Shown: positions 51,937-60,478 of the stretch, in pieces
Numbering within the stretch: position 1 is the first letter of the stretch
Layout of the letters: every line of letters begins with the position of its first letter
Assembly (NCBI GenBank): GCA_937928045.1
Contig: CALFWO010000028.1
Span: 62,001-126,000, forward strand
DNA length: 64,000 nt
Source of the DNA: an uncultured Saprospiraceae bacterium
Lineage (GTDB): Bacteria > Bacteroidota > Bacteroidia > Chitinophagales > Saprospiraceae
Direction: 5' to 3'
Program-made: the position numbers and the translations under genes
The notes under the pieces: model-generated
What the model was told of the DNA's origin: nothing
Databases searched by the model: none
The model's input: the letters and a program-made list of their open reading frames with translations, nothing else

Positions 51937-52240
51937 GTGAGTGAGTTGAAGCGGTCAAGAGACCGGTATCCAAGCTAATAACTGCGCAATAATATCCCTA
52001 AACCAAAGGTCTCCTGACCTCTTGGCACAAAAACCCCTCCCCACATTCACCACTGAAAATCAGCCTCTTAGGTGATGATAATCATTTCTTTTTCTCATAA
52101 AATCACCCCATTGGGTGAGGAAATTACTTTGAATATTGGCGATCTTTAAGATGCGATAAGTTACACTCAATAGACGATCATAAATATCTACAAACTTTAA
52201 ACACAAATTCAATCCTATTTTGATTGAATGATTTATAAAG
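51937..52240. other. Intergenic region with inverted repeat
   Basis: About 300 bp. Contains GGTCAAGAGACC (51953-51964) and its near inverse GGTCTCCTGACC (52008-52019, 11 of 12 matching), able to form a long hairpin. The rest is AT-rich; no gene recognised. Confidence 0.55.
51953..52019. repeat. Inverted repeat, 12-bp arms
   Basis: Arms GGTCAAGAGACC and GGTCTCCTGACC enclose 43 bases. The second copy is followed by TCTTGGCACAAA and the first preceded by GAAGC. It could be a decayed element or a hairpin; no transposase nearby. Confidence 0.5.
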
Positions 52241-52606
52241 ATGAGATCTTCTCAAAGAAAAATTTTGGCCTTGATAGCCAGTAAAATACTGGGAGCGAAG
52301 GATACAAGAATGCTCTATGATCATGAGACTGAACAGTACTCTGAGTTCAAGATCAGAACTTCTCAAAAAGGATTTGTAATTCAAGATATGGATGAAAAGC
52401 TAGAACTCATCGTCGAAAAAAAGCCTATTAAATGGCATATATTCAATACTGAGACAGGAAAATACGTTGACCTCGAAATTTTCAACAATAATTTTCGAGG
52501 TTATGATTATGCCAGTTCAAAGTACTTTACCATCACCTATGAAGGTTCAGAATTTAAGATTTACGACTATGAGACGGATGATTATCATTATTATAGTTTC
52601 AAATAA
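52241..52606 (+). CDS. Small protein of unknown function
   Basis: A 121-residue soluble protein, beginning MRSSQRKILALIASKILGAK. The rest is beta-rich with repeated Y/F-x-Y and D-x-E-x-x motifs (LYDHETEQYSEFK, KYVDLEIFNNNFRG and FKIYDYETDDYHYYSF) that look like a short internal repeat of about 40 residues. No signal peptide, no known domain. It lies 87 bp before the outer-membrane protein gene but is not clearly linked to it. Confidence 0.6.
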   Translation: MRSSQRKILALIASKILGAKDTRMLYDHETEQYSEFKIRTSQKGFVIQDMDEKLELIVEKKPIKWHIFNTETGKYVDLEIFNNNFRGYDYASSKYFTITYEGSEFKIYDYETDDYHYYSFK

Positions 52607-52692
52607 TGTTGTAATTTCATTATCAACAATCTTGAATTCAATTAAATAACTTAAATATTTAGATCCAGTTATTTACCTCATAAAACCAATAA

Positions 52693-53892
52693 ATGTCTAA
52701 AGTTCTTTTCCTTACATTTTTTACTTTTTTCTTGTTTTATTCGTCTTCTTTTGGACAAGGATATGAGGAAGATTTTGAACAAGTTTATAATAAATTTAAA
52801 AACCAAAAATTAGAAACGATTTCAGGTCCTGAAGATCAGAAAGAACTAACGGAATTCATTCAATTGATGAATTATCTTAATTCTTTTACTGATAATGAAG
52901 AAGCGCTGAATGGTGGTGTAAATTTTGGGTTATCAGGTGATGAAACAGAGCTAAGAAACCTACTTCAAATAAATGCTGGAGTCAATATTGATTATGGCAA
53001 TTACCCATACCAATTAGATTTTTCCACTAGCATCCAAACGATCATCAACAATGGTGTTTTTCAAGAAAATGTTTCGAACATAGATATCTCATTTGATTAT
53101 TCACATGTCAATGCTGGCAATGGTCTTTGGCTCGAGAACTATATTCTTCTAAAAAGATTCAGCGACAATTATCTAGGGATCAATCAACGTTATGAGGCTG
53201 GATTGGGCTTTATATTCAATTATCGATCTAAACGACTGACACCAACCGGCACAAAAATCCAAAACGAATTAGATCGTAAACCTAGTTTTCAAAAAAACGG
53301 AGAAGATATAATTGTTTGCTATGAGGAATTGTGTAGCCGTTCCAATAATCTTCAAAAATTGACCAAAGAGGAATGTGAAACAATTGCGTTGACAAGGAAA
53401 GTCTATAAAAATGCCAATCGCAAGAAATACAATCGCTTAAGATTGGCATTGTTGCTAGGTGTATTCTATGAAATCGATCAATCCATCGCTCAGAATAATA
53501 TTATGATTGGTGGCGTAGACTCTCTCTTTACGGCCTCCTTCCCTACTCAAACTTTTCTTCGCTGGGAAATCAGACCCACTTTTGAATTCCAACCCAACGA
53601 TATGTTGAAGATTAAAATTAATCCTTATATCAAATTACCGCTTGGATCAACCAATCAGAGTGAGGTACGTTTCAGTAATTTGCTAGATAAAAGAAATGAC
53701 TTTTTCTTTGACCTAAGAAGTAGCATTACTGCCAAGGTATCAAAGAAAATTTCTTTTGGAATGAGCTACAGATATCTTTACGATAATGCCCCCAATCGCC
53801 TATTTTTAACAGAAGGATTTACCGTCCCTCAGTTGTTACTTGCCCAACAAAGTCACCACATCTATCAAATGAATTTTGGTTTCAACTTTTAA
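52693..53892 (+). CDS. Putative outer-membrane beta-barrel protein
   Basis: A 399-residue exported protein with a signal peptide (VLFLTFFTFFLFYSSSFGQ). The middle and C-terminal parts show alternating aromatic/polar strands typical of outer-membrane barrels (LDFSTSIQTIINNGVFQENV, FDLRSSITAKVSKKISFG, ending HHIYQMNFGFNF with a C-terminal Phe). It resembles DUF481-type or other Bacteroidota barrels; an internal loop (CYEELCSRSNNLQKLTKEEC) carries paired Cys. Function unknown. Its stop codon shares one base with the ATG of the following FemAB-like gene (TAATG), so translation is probably coupled. Confidence 0.75.
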   Translation: MSKVLFLTFFTFFLFYSSSFGQGYEEDFEQVYNKFKNQKLETISGPEDQKELTEFIQLMNYLNSFTDNEEALNGGVNFGLSGDETELRNLLQINAGVNIDYGNYPYQLDFSTSIQTIINNGVFQENVSNIDISFDYSHVNAGNGLWLENYILLKRFSDNYLGINQRYEAGLGFIFNYRSKRLTPTGTKIQNELDRKPSFQKNGEDIIVCYEELCSRSNNLQKLTKEECETIALTRKVYKNANRKKYNRLRLALLLGVFYEIDQSIAQNNIMIGGVDSLFTASFPTQTFLRWEIRPTFEFQPNDMLKIKINPYIKLPLGSTNQSEVRFSNLLDKRNDFFFDLRSSITAKVSKKISFGMSYRYLYDNAPNRLFLTEGFTVPQLLLAQQSHHIYQMNFGFNF

Positions 53893-54902
53893 TGCAACTG
53901 ACCAACTTTCCTGGCTCAACAATAGATTCAGAATTTCAATTACCTTTAAGCCGAATTGAGAATTCACTATTGGAAATAAATCTTTTAAGTCGGGATGCTA
54001 TTGATAAAAAACGCTGGGATAACCATATCATAGCCTATGGATTAGGCATGCCTTATGCTCGATTTGAATATTTAGACATTGCCACTGGTAAGCAATGGGA
54101 GGCATTGGTTTCCAATGATTATCAATATGTCTATCCTTTGCCCTTTGAATACAAACTCGGATTGAAATTTTATGCTCAACCCATGCTCTGTCAGCAATTA
54201 GGGCTTATTGGGCCAGAACCTAACGAACAATTACATTCAACTTTTTTAAATCAAATCCCTTCCAACTACGGCAGCTATAACCTAAAGTGTAATGAAAAAA
54301 ACACTTTGGGATCGACCACATTTCTTATCGAGCATCGAACAAATTTTGTTCTGGATCTCAATTTAGATTATAGTGCATTGTCCCAGAAGTTTTCAAAAAG
54401 TTTACGCAAAAGAATTCGTCAAAGCACGGCTTATTATCAGTTGCAAATTGTACAAGATATAGATATGGTCGTTACATTTTATCAGAACGAAATGGAAAAA
54501 CGATTGAGATTAGGATCAGAAAAATATGAATTGATCGCAAATATTTTACAGTGGTTACAATCTAAAAAATTAGGAATTTGCTATGCGGCCTTCAATAAAA
54601 ATAACCAAATAGAAGCTATGCTTTTTGTGGGCGAATCGAGCAAAAGGATCATCAATTTATTTGGTGCTTCAAACAACGAGGGGCGAAATAATTTTGCTAT
54701 GCACTTTATTTTGAATGAGGTCATTAAGAAATTTTCTGATCGCGATATGATTTTTGACTTTGAAGGTTCTGATATACCAGGAGTAAGTTCCTTTTATCAA
54801 AGTTTTGGATCTACAAATCGTTCCTATCCTCAGTTGATTAAAGAACAGCTTCCATTCTGGTTTAAAATGCTTCGCTCAATAAATGGAATTCTTAAAAGGT
54901 AA
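53892..54902 (+). CDS. FemAB/GNAT-like acyltransferase of unknown substrate
   Basis: A 336-residue cytoplasmic protein with a C-terminal GNAT-like (FemAB/BioF2-type) domain. The diagnostic block is FDFEGSDIPGVSSFYQSFGS near residue 297, which I have seen in Bacteroidota proteins annotated as GNAT family acyltransferases. A basic stretch (FSKSLRKRIRQS) precedes the C-terminal domain near residue 175. FemAB-like enzymes add amino acids to peptidoglycan or transfer acyl groups. It overlaps the upstream outer-membrane barrel gene by one base, so the two are translationally coupled; the pairing is unusual. Confidence 0.72.
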   Translation: MQLTNFPGSTIDSEFQLPLSRIENSLLEINLLSRDAIDKKRWDNHIIAYGLGMPYARFEYLDIATGKQWEALVSNDYQYVYPLPFEYKLGLKFYAQPMLCQQLGLIGPEPNEQLHSTFLNQIPSNYGSYNLKCNEKNTLGSTTFLIEHRTNFVLDLNLDYSALSQKFSKSLRKRIRQSTAYYQLQIVQDIDMVVTFYQNEMEKRLRLGSEKYELIANILQWLQSKKLGICYAAFNKNNQIEAMLFVGESSKRIINLFGASNNEGRNNFAMHFILNEVIKKFSDRDMIFDFEGSDIPGVSSFYQSFGSTNRSYPQLIKEQLPFWFKMLRSINGILKR

Positions 54903-54943
54903 TCGATGAGAAATTGTTTTGGCTATTGATTTTCCTCCTTTCG

Positions 54944-55879
54944 TTAGTTAGAAATATTAACACCGCATTTTAATGATCTTTTCTCATTTGGCTCTAGTAT
55001 CCAGACCCCTTCTTTATTGTTAAAAGCATCGATGTTACAAGTCATCGGTTCTACTGCAATTGAATTCCGATCTGGCGGAATAAATACTTGCAAAAACCGG
55101 AATTCATTTGGTCCGGACTCTTGCCAAATATTCAAATCTTCCAATTCACAATTTGCCAAAGTTACTGTCGATCTTTTTCCATTCAAAACCAATTCGAAAC
55201 CGTTATCCAAATTGATGTTATCAATTTTGGACAATTCTTCGAAACTCCGGAATTCATCGCGCCCTCCAGTTGGAATCATGAATTCATCAATTTGAATCAG
55301 ATTTCCTTTTGGAAGTTTTAAAGAGGAACATTGACCAGCATCTTTAATTAAAAAATATGGATGCCATCCAAATCCAAAAGGAATTGATTGTTTTGAAATG
55401 TTGTTGACTTCCATATACATTTCAATCCCATCGAAAGTTAGCGTGTAAGTAATAACTAGCTCAAATGGCCAAGGATAATAACCCAGTTGACCGTCATATT
55501 TATAATTCAAAATTACGCTAGCTTGATTGTCTTTGAGACTGACATTTGAAACACTCATTGGTTTGTTCATTCCAAATCCATGAAGTGCATTTCCTGTTTC
55601 TTTATCATTTATTGGAAAAGTAAAACGTTGATCCTTGTGAATAAAGGAACCAGATTTTAATCTATTGGGAAAAGGATAAAGCAAGGCTGATTTGCCCCAA
55701 GGATTGCTATTTAGTTCTTTTTCGGATTGAACTTGCGCCAATCGCTCCTGACCATTTAGGACTAAACTTGCCAATATTCCACCTTGTCCTGGAATAATTG
55801 TCATGCTTGATTCTGACCGCGGAGTTGATATCTTAATTGCATCCTGACCGTAAAAAAGGATGTCCTCTTTACTAAACAT
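54944..55879 (-). CDS. Aldose 1-epimerase (mutarotase) family protein
   Basis: A 311-residue galactose-mutarotase-fold enzyme that interconverts alpha and beta forms of hexoses. Landmarks: ALHGFGMNKPMSV near residue 97 (first catalytic His), FGFGWHPYFLI near 165 (the GWHPYF signature with the second His) and SIAVEPMTCNIDAFNN near 275 (catalytic Glu in VEPMT). It has no signal peptide. It is convergent with the FemAB-like gene and monocistronic. The substrate sugar cannot be read, but the family includes glucose- and galactose-specific members. Confidence 0.93.
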   Translation of the reverse strand: MFSKEDILFYGQDAIKISTPRSESSMTIIPGQGGILASLVLNGQERLAQVQSEKELNSNPWGKSALLYPFPNRLKSGSFIHKDQRFTFPINDKETGNALHGFGMNKPMSVSNVSLKDNQASVILNYKYDGQLGYYPWPFELVITYTLTFDGIEMYMEVNNISKQSIPFGFGWHPYFLIKDAGQCSSLKLPKGNLIQIDEFMIPTGGRDEFRSFEELSKIDNINLDNGFELVLNGKRSTVTLANCELEDLNIWQESGPNEFRFLQVFIPPDRNSIAVEPMTCNIDAFNNKEGVWILEPNEKRSLKCGVNISN

Positions 55880-56131
55880 GAAACGAATTTAATAAAATCT
55901 TTCAAGCAAATCCAGTTATCGCCGATAACTTAGTGCTTTTCGACACTAAGTCCATAAAATATAGTCTTTTTACACAAAAATTGTCATTTTCATTCTGATG
56001 AAGCGGTTCAGATCCTCAAAAATATAGGCTGCTTAAAGTAGTATTTTGACTAACTCAAAGGGCATCGATTTCTTGATATCTTTTGTAAAATTGACCTATA
56101 TTGGGTTACTTATTATTTCTAATTAAAACCA

Positions 56132-56533
56132 TTGATTTTGAAAATAAGAAATGCTTCCTGGCTATTACTATTGGTTATTAGCTTTTTTGCTTGTTCCTCG
56201 AATAGCCAAAATGAGTTGGTCGGAAAATGGGAAATCGAAGGTATTTTGATCGACCCTGTAGGTGGGGCCACCGAATATACGAATTCTAATAGTGGTAAGA
56301 TAATTGAATTTCGAGAGGATGGAACTTTCGTTTCGAATGGATTTACTTGTGGCCCATTTGATGGAAAAGGAAAAAAACATGAAGGTGTTTATGATCTAGA
56401 AAAAAAATCATTTTTCACTAATAATTGTAAGGTAAAAACCCAAAACACTAGTTTTGAATTAAAGGATGGGAAACTATTGATTCATTTTGACTGTATAGAA
56501 CAATGCATTGAAAAATATGTAAGGAAAGAATAA
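56132..56533 (+). CDS. Lipocalin-like lipoprotein
   Basis: A 133-residue lipoprotein whose start is TTG at 56132 (or the TTG at 56138); the ATG at 56151 is in another frame. Lipobox: LLLVISFFACSSN. The mature domain begins LVGKWEIEGILIDPVGG and continues GKIIEFREDGTFVSNGF, matching the W-x-V/I-x-G-x ... F-x-x-D-G-T-F pattern of small lipocalin-like lipoproteins in Bacteroidota. Four Cys in the C-terminal half suggest two disulfides. Envelope location; ligand unknown. It converges on the DEAD helicase gene with a 3-bp gap. Confidence 0.78.
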   Translation: MILKIRNASWLLLLVISFFACSSNSQNELVGKWEIEGILIDPVGGATEYTNSNSGKIIEFREDGTFVSNGFTCGPFDGKGKKHEGVYDLEKKSFFTNNCKVKTQNTSFELKDGKLLIHFDCIEQCIEKYVRKE

Positions 56534-56536
56534 AAT

Positions 56537-57886
56537 TTAGCGTTTCTTTTTTCGATTTCTGTTTTTATCACCTCGGCTAATCGCTTTGCCGTACTTCATG
56601 TGCATTTTCTCTTTCCGACGAATCTTTCGATTCTCTTTTTGGTTCTTTAATTTCTTCTCATGGAATGCCCCTCCTCCCTCTTCAATTTTAGGAACCTTAA
56701 CTACCGGATTTTTCATAATAATTACCGGCATTTCTGCTTCTATCAATTCTTCATTGATTTCTAAGTTCTCCGGGTTTTCTTGAATTGGTAATTCATATTT
56801 CATTAGATCCTGAATCGCGTCCAAGGATTTCAATTCATTTTTTCCAATCAAAGCTAGGGCCTCTCCCTTGCGATCCGCTCTACCTGTTCGACCAATACGG
56901 TGCATATAATTCTCTGGAACGTCTGGAATATCAAAGTTGATGACATGTGAGACGCCACTAATATCTAAACCACGAGCAACCAAATCTGTTGCAATCAACA
57001 TTCGTTTTACACCAGATCTAAAATCTTCTAATGCTAGGAATCTAGTGTTTTGAGTTTTGTTTGAATGAATAATGGCAATTTGCTCCGGAAAATTAGGATC
57101 TAATCGTTCCAAGAGCAAATCAGCTAATTTTTTAGTCCCGATAAATATTAAGGTTTTCTCAAAGCGATCTTTATCTCTTAATAATTCTTTTAAGAAATTA
57201 ACCTTGGTATTAAAGTTAACCAACAGAAAACCGGTTTGATTAATATTCTCAAGCGGTGTTCCGGAAGGAGCGGCTTCGATGGTAACTGGTCGATTAAAAT
57301 AGACAGACATCAAAGCATTAACTTCAGGAGTCATGGTTGCGGAAAACAATAGGTTCTGTCGTTTATTAGGAAGCAATTCAAATATCCTTTCGATCTGTGG
57401 TCGAAACCCTAGATTCAACATCTCATCTACTTCATCAATAATTACTTTTCGAACAGCTGTAAACTTTAGCGCCCCCTTCATTACCAAGTCCCTCAATCTT
57501 CCGGGAGTTCCGACCACGACATCCAAACCTTTAATACAAAGTGCCATGTGTGTCTTAATATTCGTCCCACCGTATACTCCACCAGCCACTACATTCATAT
57601 AGGGCGTTAATTGTTCTATCGCTTCTACGACCTGTACTACAAGTTCTCTTGTCGGAACAAGAATTAAGATTTGAGGATGAGGATCTTTCGAAAATTTCCA
57701 AAGTCGAAGCATTGGCAGGAGAAATCCAAAAGTTTTTCCAGTTCCTGTTTGGGCAATACCTACAACATCCTTTCCTGACATAGCTACCGAAAAAACACGT
57801 TCCTGAATGGGCGTAGGAGTATCATATCCAAGGTCTTCCAAGGCATTCAATAACGGCCTATTCAGGTTCAAATCTTCAAACTTCAT
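56537..57886 (-). CDS. DEAD-box RNA helicase
   Basis: ATP-dependent RNA helicase, 449 residues from ATG 57886. Motifs in order: Q motif (YDTPTPIQERV), Walker A variant AQTGTGKT, PTRELVVQ, TPGRL, DEVD (as DEVDEM, an atypical DExD), SAT, then GTKK, ARGLDISGVSHVINFD and HRIGRTGR. The DEAD box reads DEVD, with the last Asp kept. The C-terminus is very basic (NRKIRRKEKMHMKYG and RGDKNRNRKKKR), common in the RhlE/CsdA group. The start at 57886 (MKFEDLNLN) is favoured over 57898 because the promoter's -7 element ends 8 bp from the latter. Confidence 0.93.
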   Translation of the reverse strand: MKFEDLNLNRPLLNALEDLGYDTPTPIQERVFSVAMSGKDVVGIAQTGTGKTFGFLLPMLRLWKFSKDPHPQILILVPTRELVVQVVEAIEQLTPYMNVVAGGVYGGTNIKTHMALCIKGLDVVVGTPGRLRDLVMKGALKFTAVRKVIIDEVDEMLNLGFRPQIERIFELLPNKRQNLLFSATMTPEVNALMSVYFNRPVTIEAAPSGTPLENINQTGFLLVNFNTKVNFLKELLRDKDRFEKTLIFIGTKKLADLLLERLDPNFPEQIAIIHSNKTQNTRFLALEDFRSGVKRMLIATDLVARGLDISGVSHVINFDIPDVPENYMHRIGRTGRADRKGEALALIGKNELKSLDAIQDLMKYELPIQENPENLEINEELIEAEMPVIIMKNPVVKVPKIEEGGGAFHEKKLKNQKENRKIRRKEKMHMKYGKAISRGDKNRNRKKKR

Positions 57887-57906
57887 TGCTAGGTTCATTT
57901 ATAATC

Positions 57907-57915
57907 GCAAAGATA
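57907..57915 (-). promoter_or_regulatory. Promoter -7 element of the DEAD helicase gene
   Basis: Read leftward, TATCTTTGC is an exact TAnnTTTGC match. Transcription would begin near 57900, about 14 bases before the ATG at 57886. Confidence 0.6.
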
Positions 57916-58059
57916 CTCCATTGTTGATTAAAAGTGGATTTGATTAGAAACACAACCGCCAATGATGAGCCAACGTAACCTTAGAATTAAATTTAAATCA
58001 TAAAATACTGTTTATCAGACGCCTATAATATTCCGGCATGATTTTCGCTTTATGAATGG

Positions 58060-58857
58060 GTGCATAAATTTCTAATCATATTATTGATTTCTTTGATTGT
58101 ATTGATCTCTGGCAGTTGGCAAGGGACAACACAACTTTCGGCTGAAAGCCAAGCAAATGGATTGATAGAATCTTGGGAAGAGATCACCTTGTCACCAGCT
58201 GCCGAACCAATAACAGTAAGCACAAACAACTTTCAGCGTTTTCTAAGCGAAAATCTTGATGGCAATTTCTCAACGGCAACTTTAGAATGGTTGGCCTTAG
58301 CGCCGAGAGAATCGGCCTACCAAAGTTGGTATTTAGGAATCATTAATGGATATCATTTATTCAGTATTCAAGTCAGTGGAGATTTTGATTTCAATTTATA
58401 TGTATTTGATCAGGACGGAAGATTGCGCGATCGACGTGAAGTACTTTGGGGCAATGATGGAGGATCTGTAGATTTGATTGATCAAAAGATGGTTCAAATC
58501 AAAAGGTACCTTGCTGAAGACATTTATGCTGGCATGGAAGAAATAAATTTGCAAATCGACATCAATGGTCAGTTTTTAAAATTAGAAGGTCCCGACTATA
58601 TCTCTCCTAAGCGAGTATTTCCGCAAACAAGCGCCACAATTTTGTCAATGGATCAAATTGACAATTTGTCAAAAGATAAATTAAAATCGATGCGCAACGA
58701 ATTGTTAGCTTCAACGGGATTTATATTTAAAAATTCTACAACTCAAGAATATTTCGACCAGCAATCTTGGTACATTCCCGCTACCAACAGTATTGAACTT
58801 TCGAGTCTGGAAGAATATAACTTATTGCTCATTGAGCAAATCATGGCTACCAAATAA
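58060..58857 (+). CDS. Secreted YARHG-domain protein
   Basis: A 265-residue exported protein, start GTG 58060. Signal peptide: HKFLIILLISLIVLISGSWQ. The C-terminal segment, SKDKLKSMRNELLASTGFIF followed by YFDQQSWYIP, is a YARHG domain in which the eponymous tetrad is degenerate (ASTG replacing ARHG). YARHG domains are found in extracellular proteins and are thought to bind the cell surface. The rest (about 30-170) is beta-rich with NGYHLFSIQVSGDFDFNLYV. Location extracytoplasmic; function unknown. It stands alone. Confidence 0.75.
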   Translation: MHKFLIILLISLIVLISGSWQGTTQLSAESQANGLIESWEEITLSPAAEPITVSTNNFQRFLSENLDGNFSTATLEWLALAPRESAYQSWYLGIINGYHLFSIQVSGDFDFNLYVFDQDGRLRDRREVLWGNDGGSVDLIDQKMVQIKRYLAEDIYAGMEEINLQIDINGQFLKLEGPDYISPKRVFPQTSATILSMDQIDNLSKDKLKSMRNELLASTGFIFKNSTTQEYFDQQSWYIPATNSIELSSLEEYNLLLIEQIMATK

Positions 58858-58954
58858 TTCTACTTTTTCCAATTAACAACTGCATACAATTTTCGGTCAT
58901 TCTTCTATTCAAAAAAGAATTAAAAGTCTACTAAAGCTGCTCATCTTAAATGTT

Positions 58955-58963
58955 TATTTTCGC
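58955..58963 (+). promoter_or_regulatory. Probable -7 element of the MFS transporter gene
   Basis: TATTTTCGC fits TAnnTTyGC and lies 38 bases before the ATG at 59002. No clear TTG element was identified upstream. Confidence 0.4.
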
Positions 58964-59001
58964 AGAACAATTGCAATCATGCAATTATTCAATTCCAAAA
59001 G

Positions 59002-60144
59002 ATGATTCAAAATTTAATCGCTTATTTCACCAATCCTTTGACTAGGTCACTGGGATTAGGATACTTTGGAATGAGCATTTTATTTGGGACATGGGCTTCA
59101 AGAATACCCGACATTCAACGTAAACTCTCACTTGATGAATCTGACATTGGGTTTGCACTTCTTGGAATGAGTCTGGGGGCATTTATAATGACTTTTTTGG
59201 CTGGTTGGTTGATAGAAAAACTTGGAACATCTACTAGTATGATGATTGGATTATTTGGCATGTCCTCTGCAATTTTACTTCCAGCATTAGCATCTGGATT
59301 GATTTGGCTGTTCCTTGGATTATTCTTTTTCGGAACCTTCAATGGCTATCTCAACATCACAGTAAATAACGCTGTGGCGGAATATGAGCGGCAAAAAGAA
59401 ATTGTCATCATGTCTACTGGGCACGCCATATTTAGCTTAGGAGCAATGCTTGGTGCAGGATTAGGAACCTTGTTTGTAAAAATGGAAGTCATTCCTTTTC
59501 TTCATTTTCTTTGCATCGTTTTACTCATATATGTATTATCGTTTTTTGCATATGCTCAGTTTAAAAAATTGCCTGAAGGAAAAATTGAAGACCAAGGTTT
59601 TCAATGGCCTACTCTTGCTATTTCAGCTTTGATTATTATTGGATTATGCGCGATGATGGGTGAAGGTGTCGTGGCTTCCTGGGCAGCGATATTTTTGGAA
59701 GTTGAAAAAAATGTTGCTCCACACCTTAGCCCTTTGGCTTTTACCGCGTTTTCTGGAACCATGGCTATAGGAAGACTTTTGGGTGATTGGCTGAAAGAAC
59801 AATTTGGCACAAAAACATTGTTAGCAATAGCTTGCGCGTTAGCAGGATCTGGCCTTTTTATGGGGATATTGACGAATTCAGCCATAGTTTCGATTGTAGG
59901 TTTTGCGATAACTGGACTTGGTTATTCTGTCATTGTTCCAATCGTATTTAGCATGGCTGCCAATACTCCTGGGGTTAAACCAACGGCTGGAATTGCAATG
60001 GTTTCTGGAGCTGGTGTACTAGGATTCTTAGGGGCTCCTCCTCTGATAGGTTTTATCTCGGAATATGTAAGTCTGGGTACAGGCTTCGCATTGATTGCTG
60101 GTTTTGCCTATTTCGCCCTGTTGATCGTTTTGCTAAAAAAATAA
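59002..60144 (+). CDS. MFS transporter (YbjJ/MosC-like)
   Basis: A 380-residue inner-membrane transporter with 12 predicted helices. The N-terminal ASRIPDIQRKLSLDESDIGF and GAFIMTFLAGWLIEKLG resemble the YbjJ/MosC group of major facilitators. The centre contains MGEGVVASWAAIFLE near residue 215, another group trait, and GRLLGDWLKEQFGTK near 254 is the repeat of the loop 2-3 motif. Direction and substrate are not readable. Monocistronic; the region downstream has only a weak hairpin before the convergent PorE-like gene's terminator. Confidence 0.88.
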   Translation: MIQNLIAYFTNPLTRSLGLGYFGMSILFGTWASRIPDIQRKLSLDESDIGFALLGMSLGAFIMTFLAGWLIEKLGTSTSMMIGLFGMSSAILLPALASGLIWLFLGLFFFGTFNGYLNITVNNAVAEYERQKEIVIMSTGHAIFSLGAMLGAGLGTLFVKMEVIPFLHFLCIVLLIYVLSFFAYAQFKKLPEGKIEDQGFQWPTLAISALIIIGLCAMMGEGVVASWAAIFLEVEKNVAPHLSPLAFTAFSGTMAIGRLLGDWLKEQFGTKTLLAIACALAGSGLFMGILTNSAIVSIVGFAITGLGYSVIVPIVFSMAANTPGVKPTAGIAMVSGAGVLGFLGAPPLIGFISEYVSLGTGFALIAGFAYFALLIVLLKK

Positions 60145-60478
60145 AGAGGCACCAAATCGCTTCAGTACCTCCCTGACTTTGTAATCAATTACCTTCAGTT
60201 TTGCTTAACACTTTTCAATTTCTGCCTGAATTTTACTTGGCCGTTGAAATTCAATTTTGAAAATGAAAAACATTATATCTGTTCTCTTACAACATCTACT
60301 GCAAATTCCTTACTCAAATAATCACACTAGGTTCAAAACACTTTCCGATTGTGACTTAAGTAAAACGCTTATTGAGAAAATAAAAATTACAGATATTTGC
60401 CCTTTGGCCATCACAGAAATAAAAAAAGCCTCAATTAGTGACTAACTAATTGAGGCTTGATAAATATTTTATTCTAAA
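60145..60478. other. Intergenic region between the MFS and PorE-like genes
   Basis: About 335 bp between the convergent genes. A weak hairpin (GAGGCAC ... GTACCTC, one mismatch) at about 60150-60175 may end the MFS message. The right part contains the terminator of the PorP-PorE-like unit. A 62-residue frame at 60257-60445 overlaps that terminator and is not called. Confidence 0.5.
60421..60459 (-). terminator. Terminator of the PorP-PorE-like operon
   Basis: AAGCCTCAATTAGT pairs with ACTAATTGAGGCTT. Read leftward the stem ends in a run of T (A run on + at 60421-60427). It lies about 20 bp beyond the stop of the PorE-like gene. Confidence 0.92.

Noticed and set aside
60257-60445. 62-residue rightward frame after the MFS gene
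   Set aside because: It runs through the terminator of the opposite-strand PorE-like gene and has no recognisable domain or coding-like composition.
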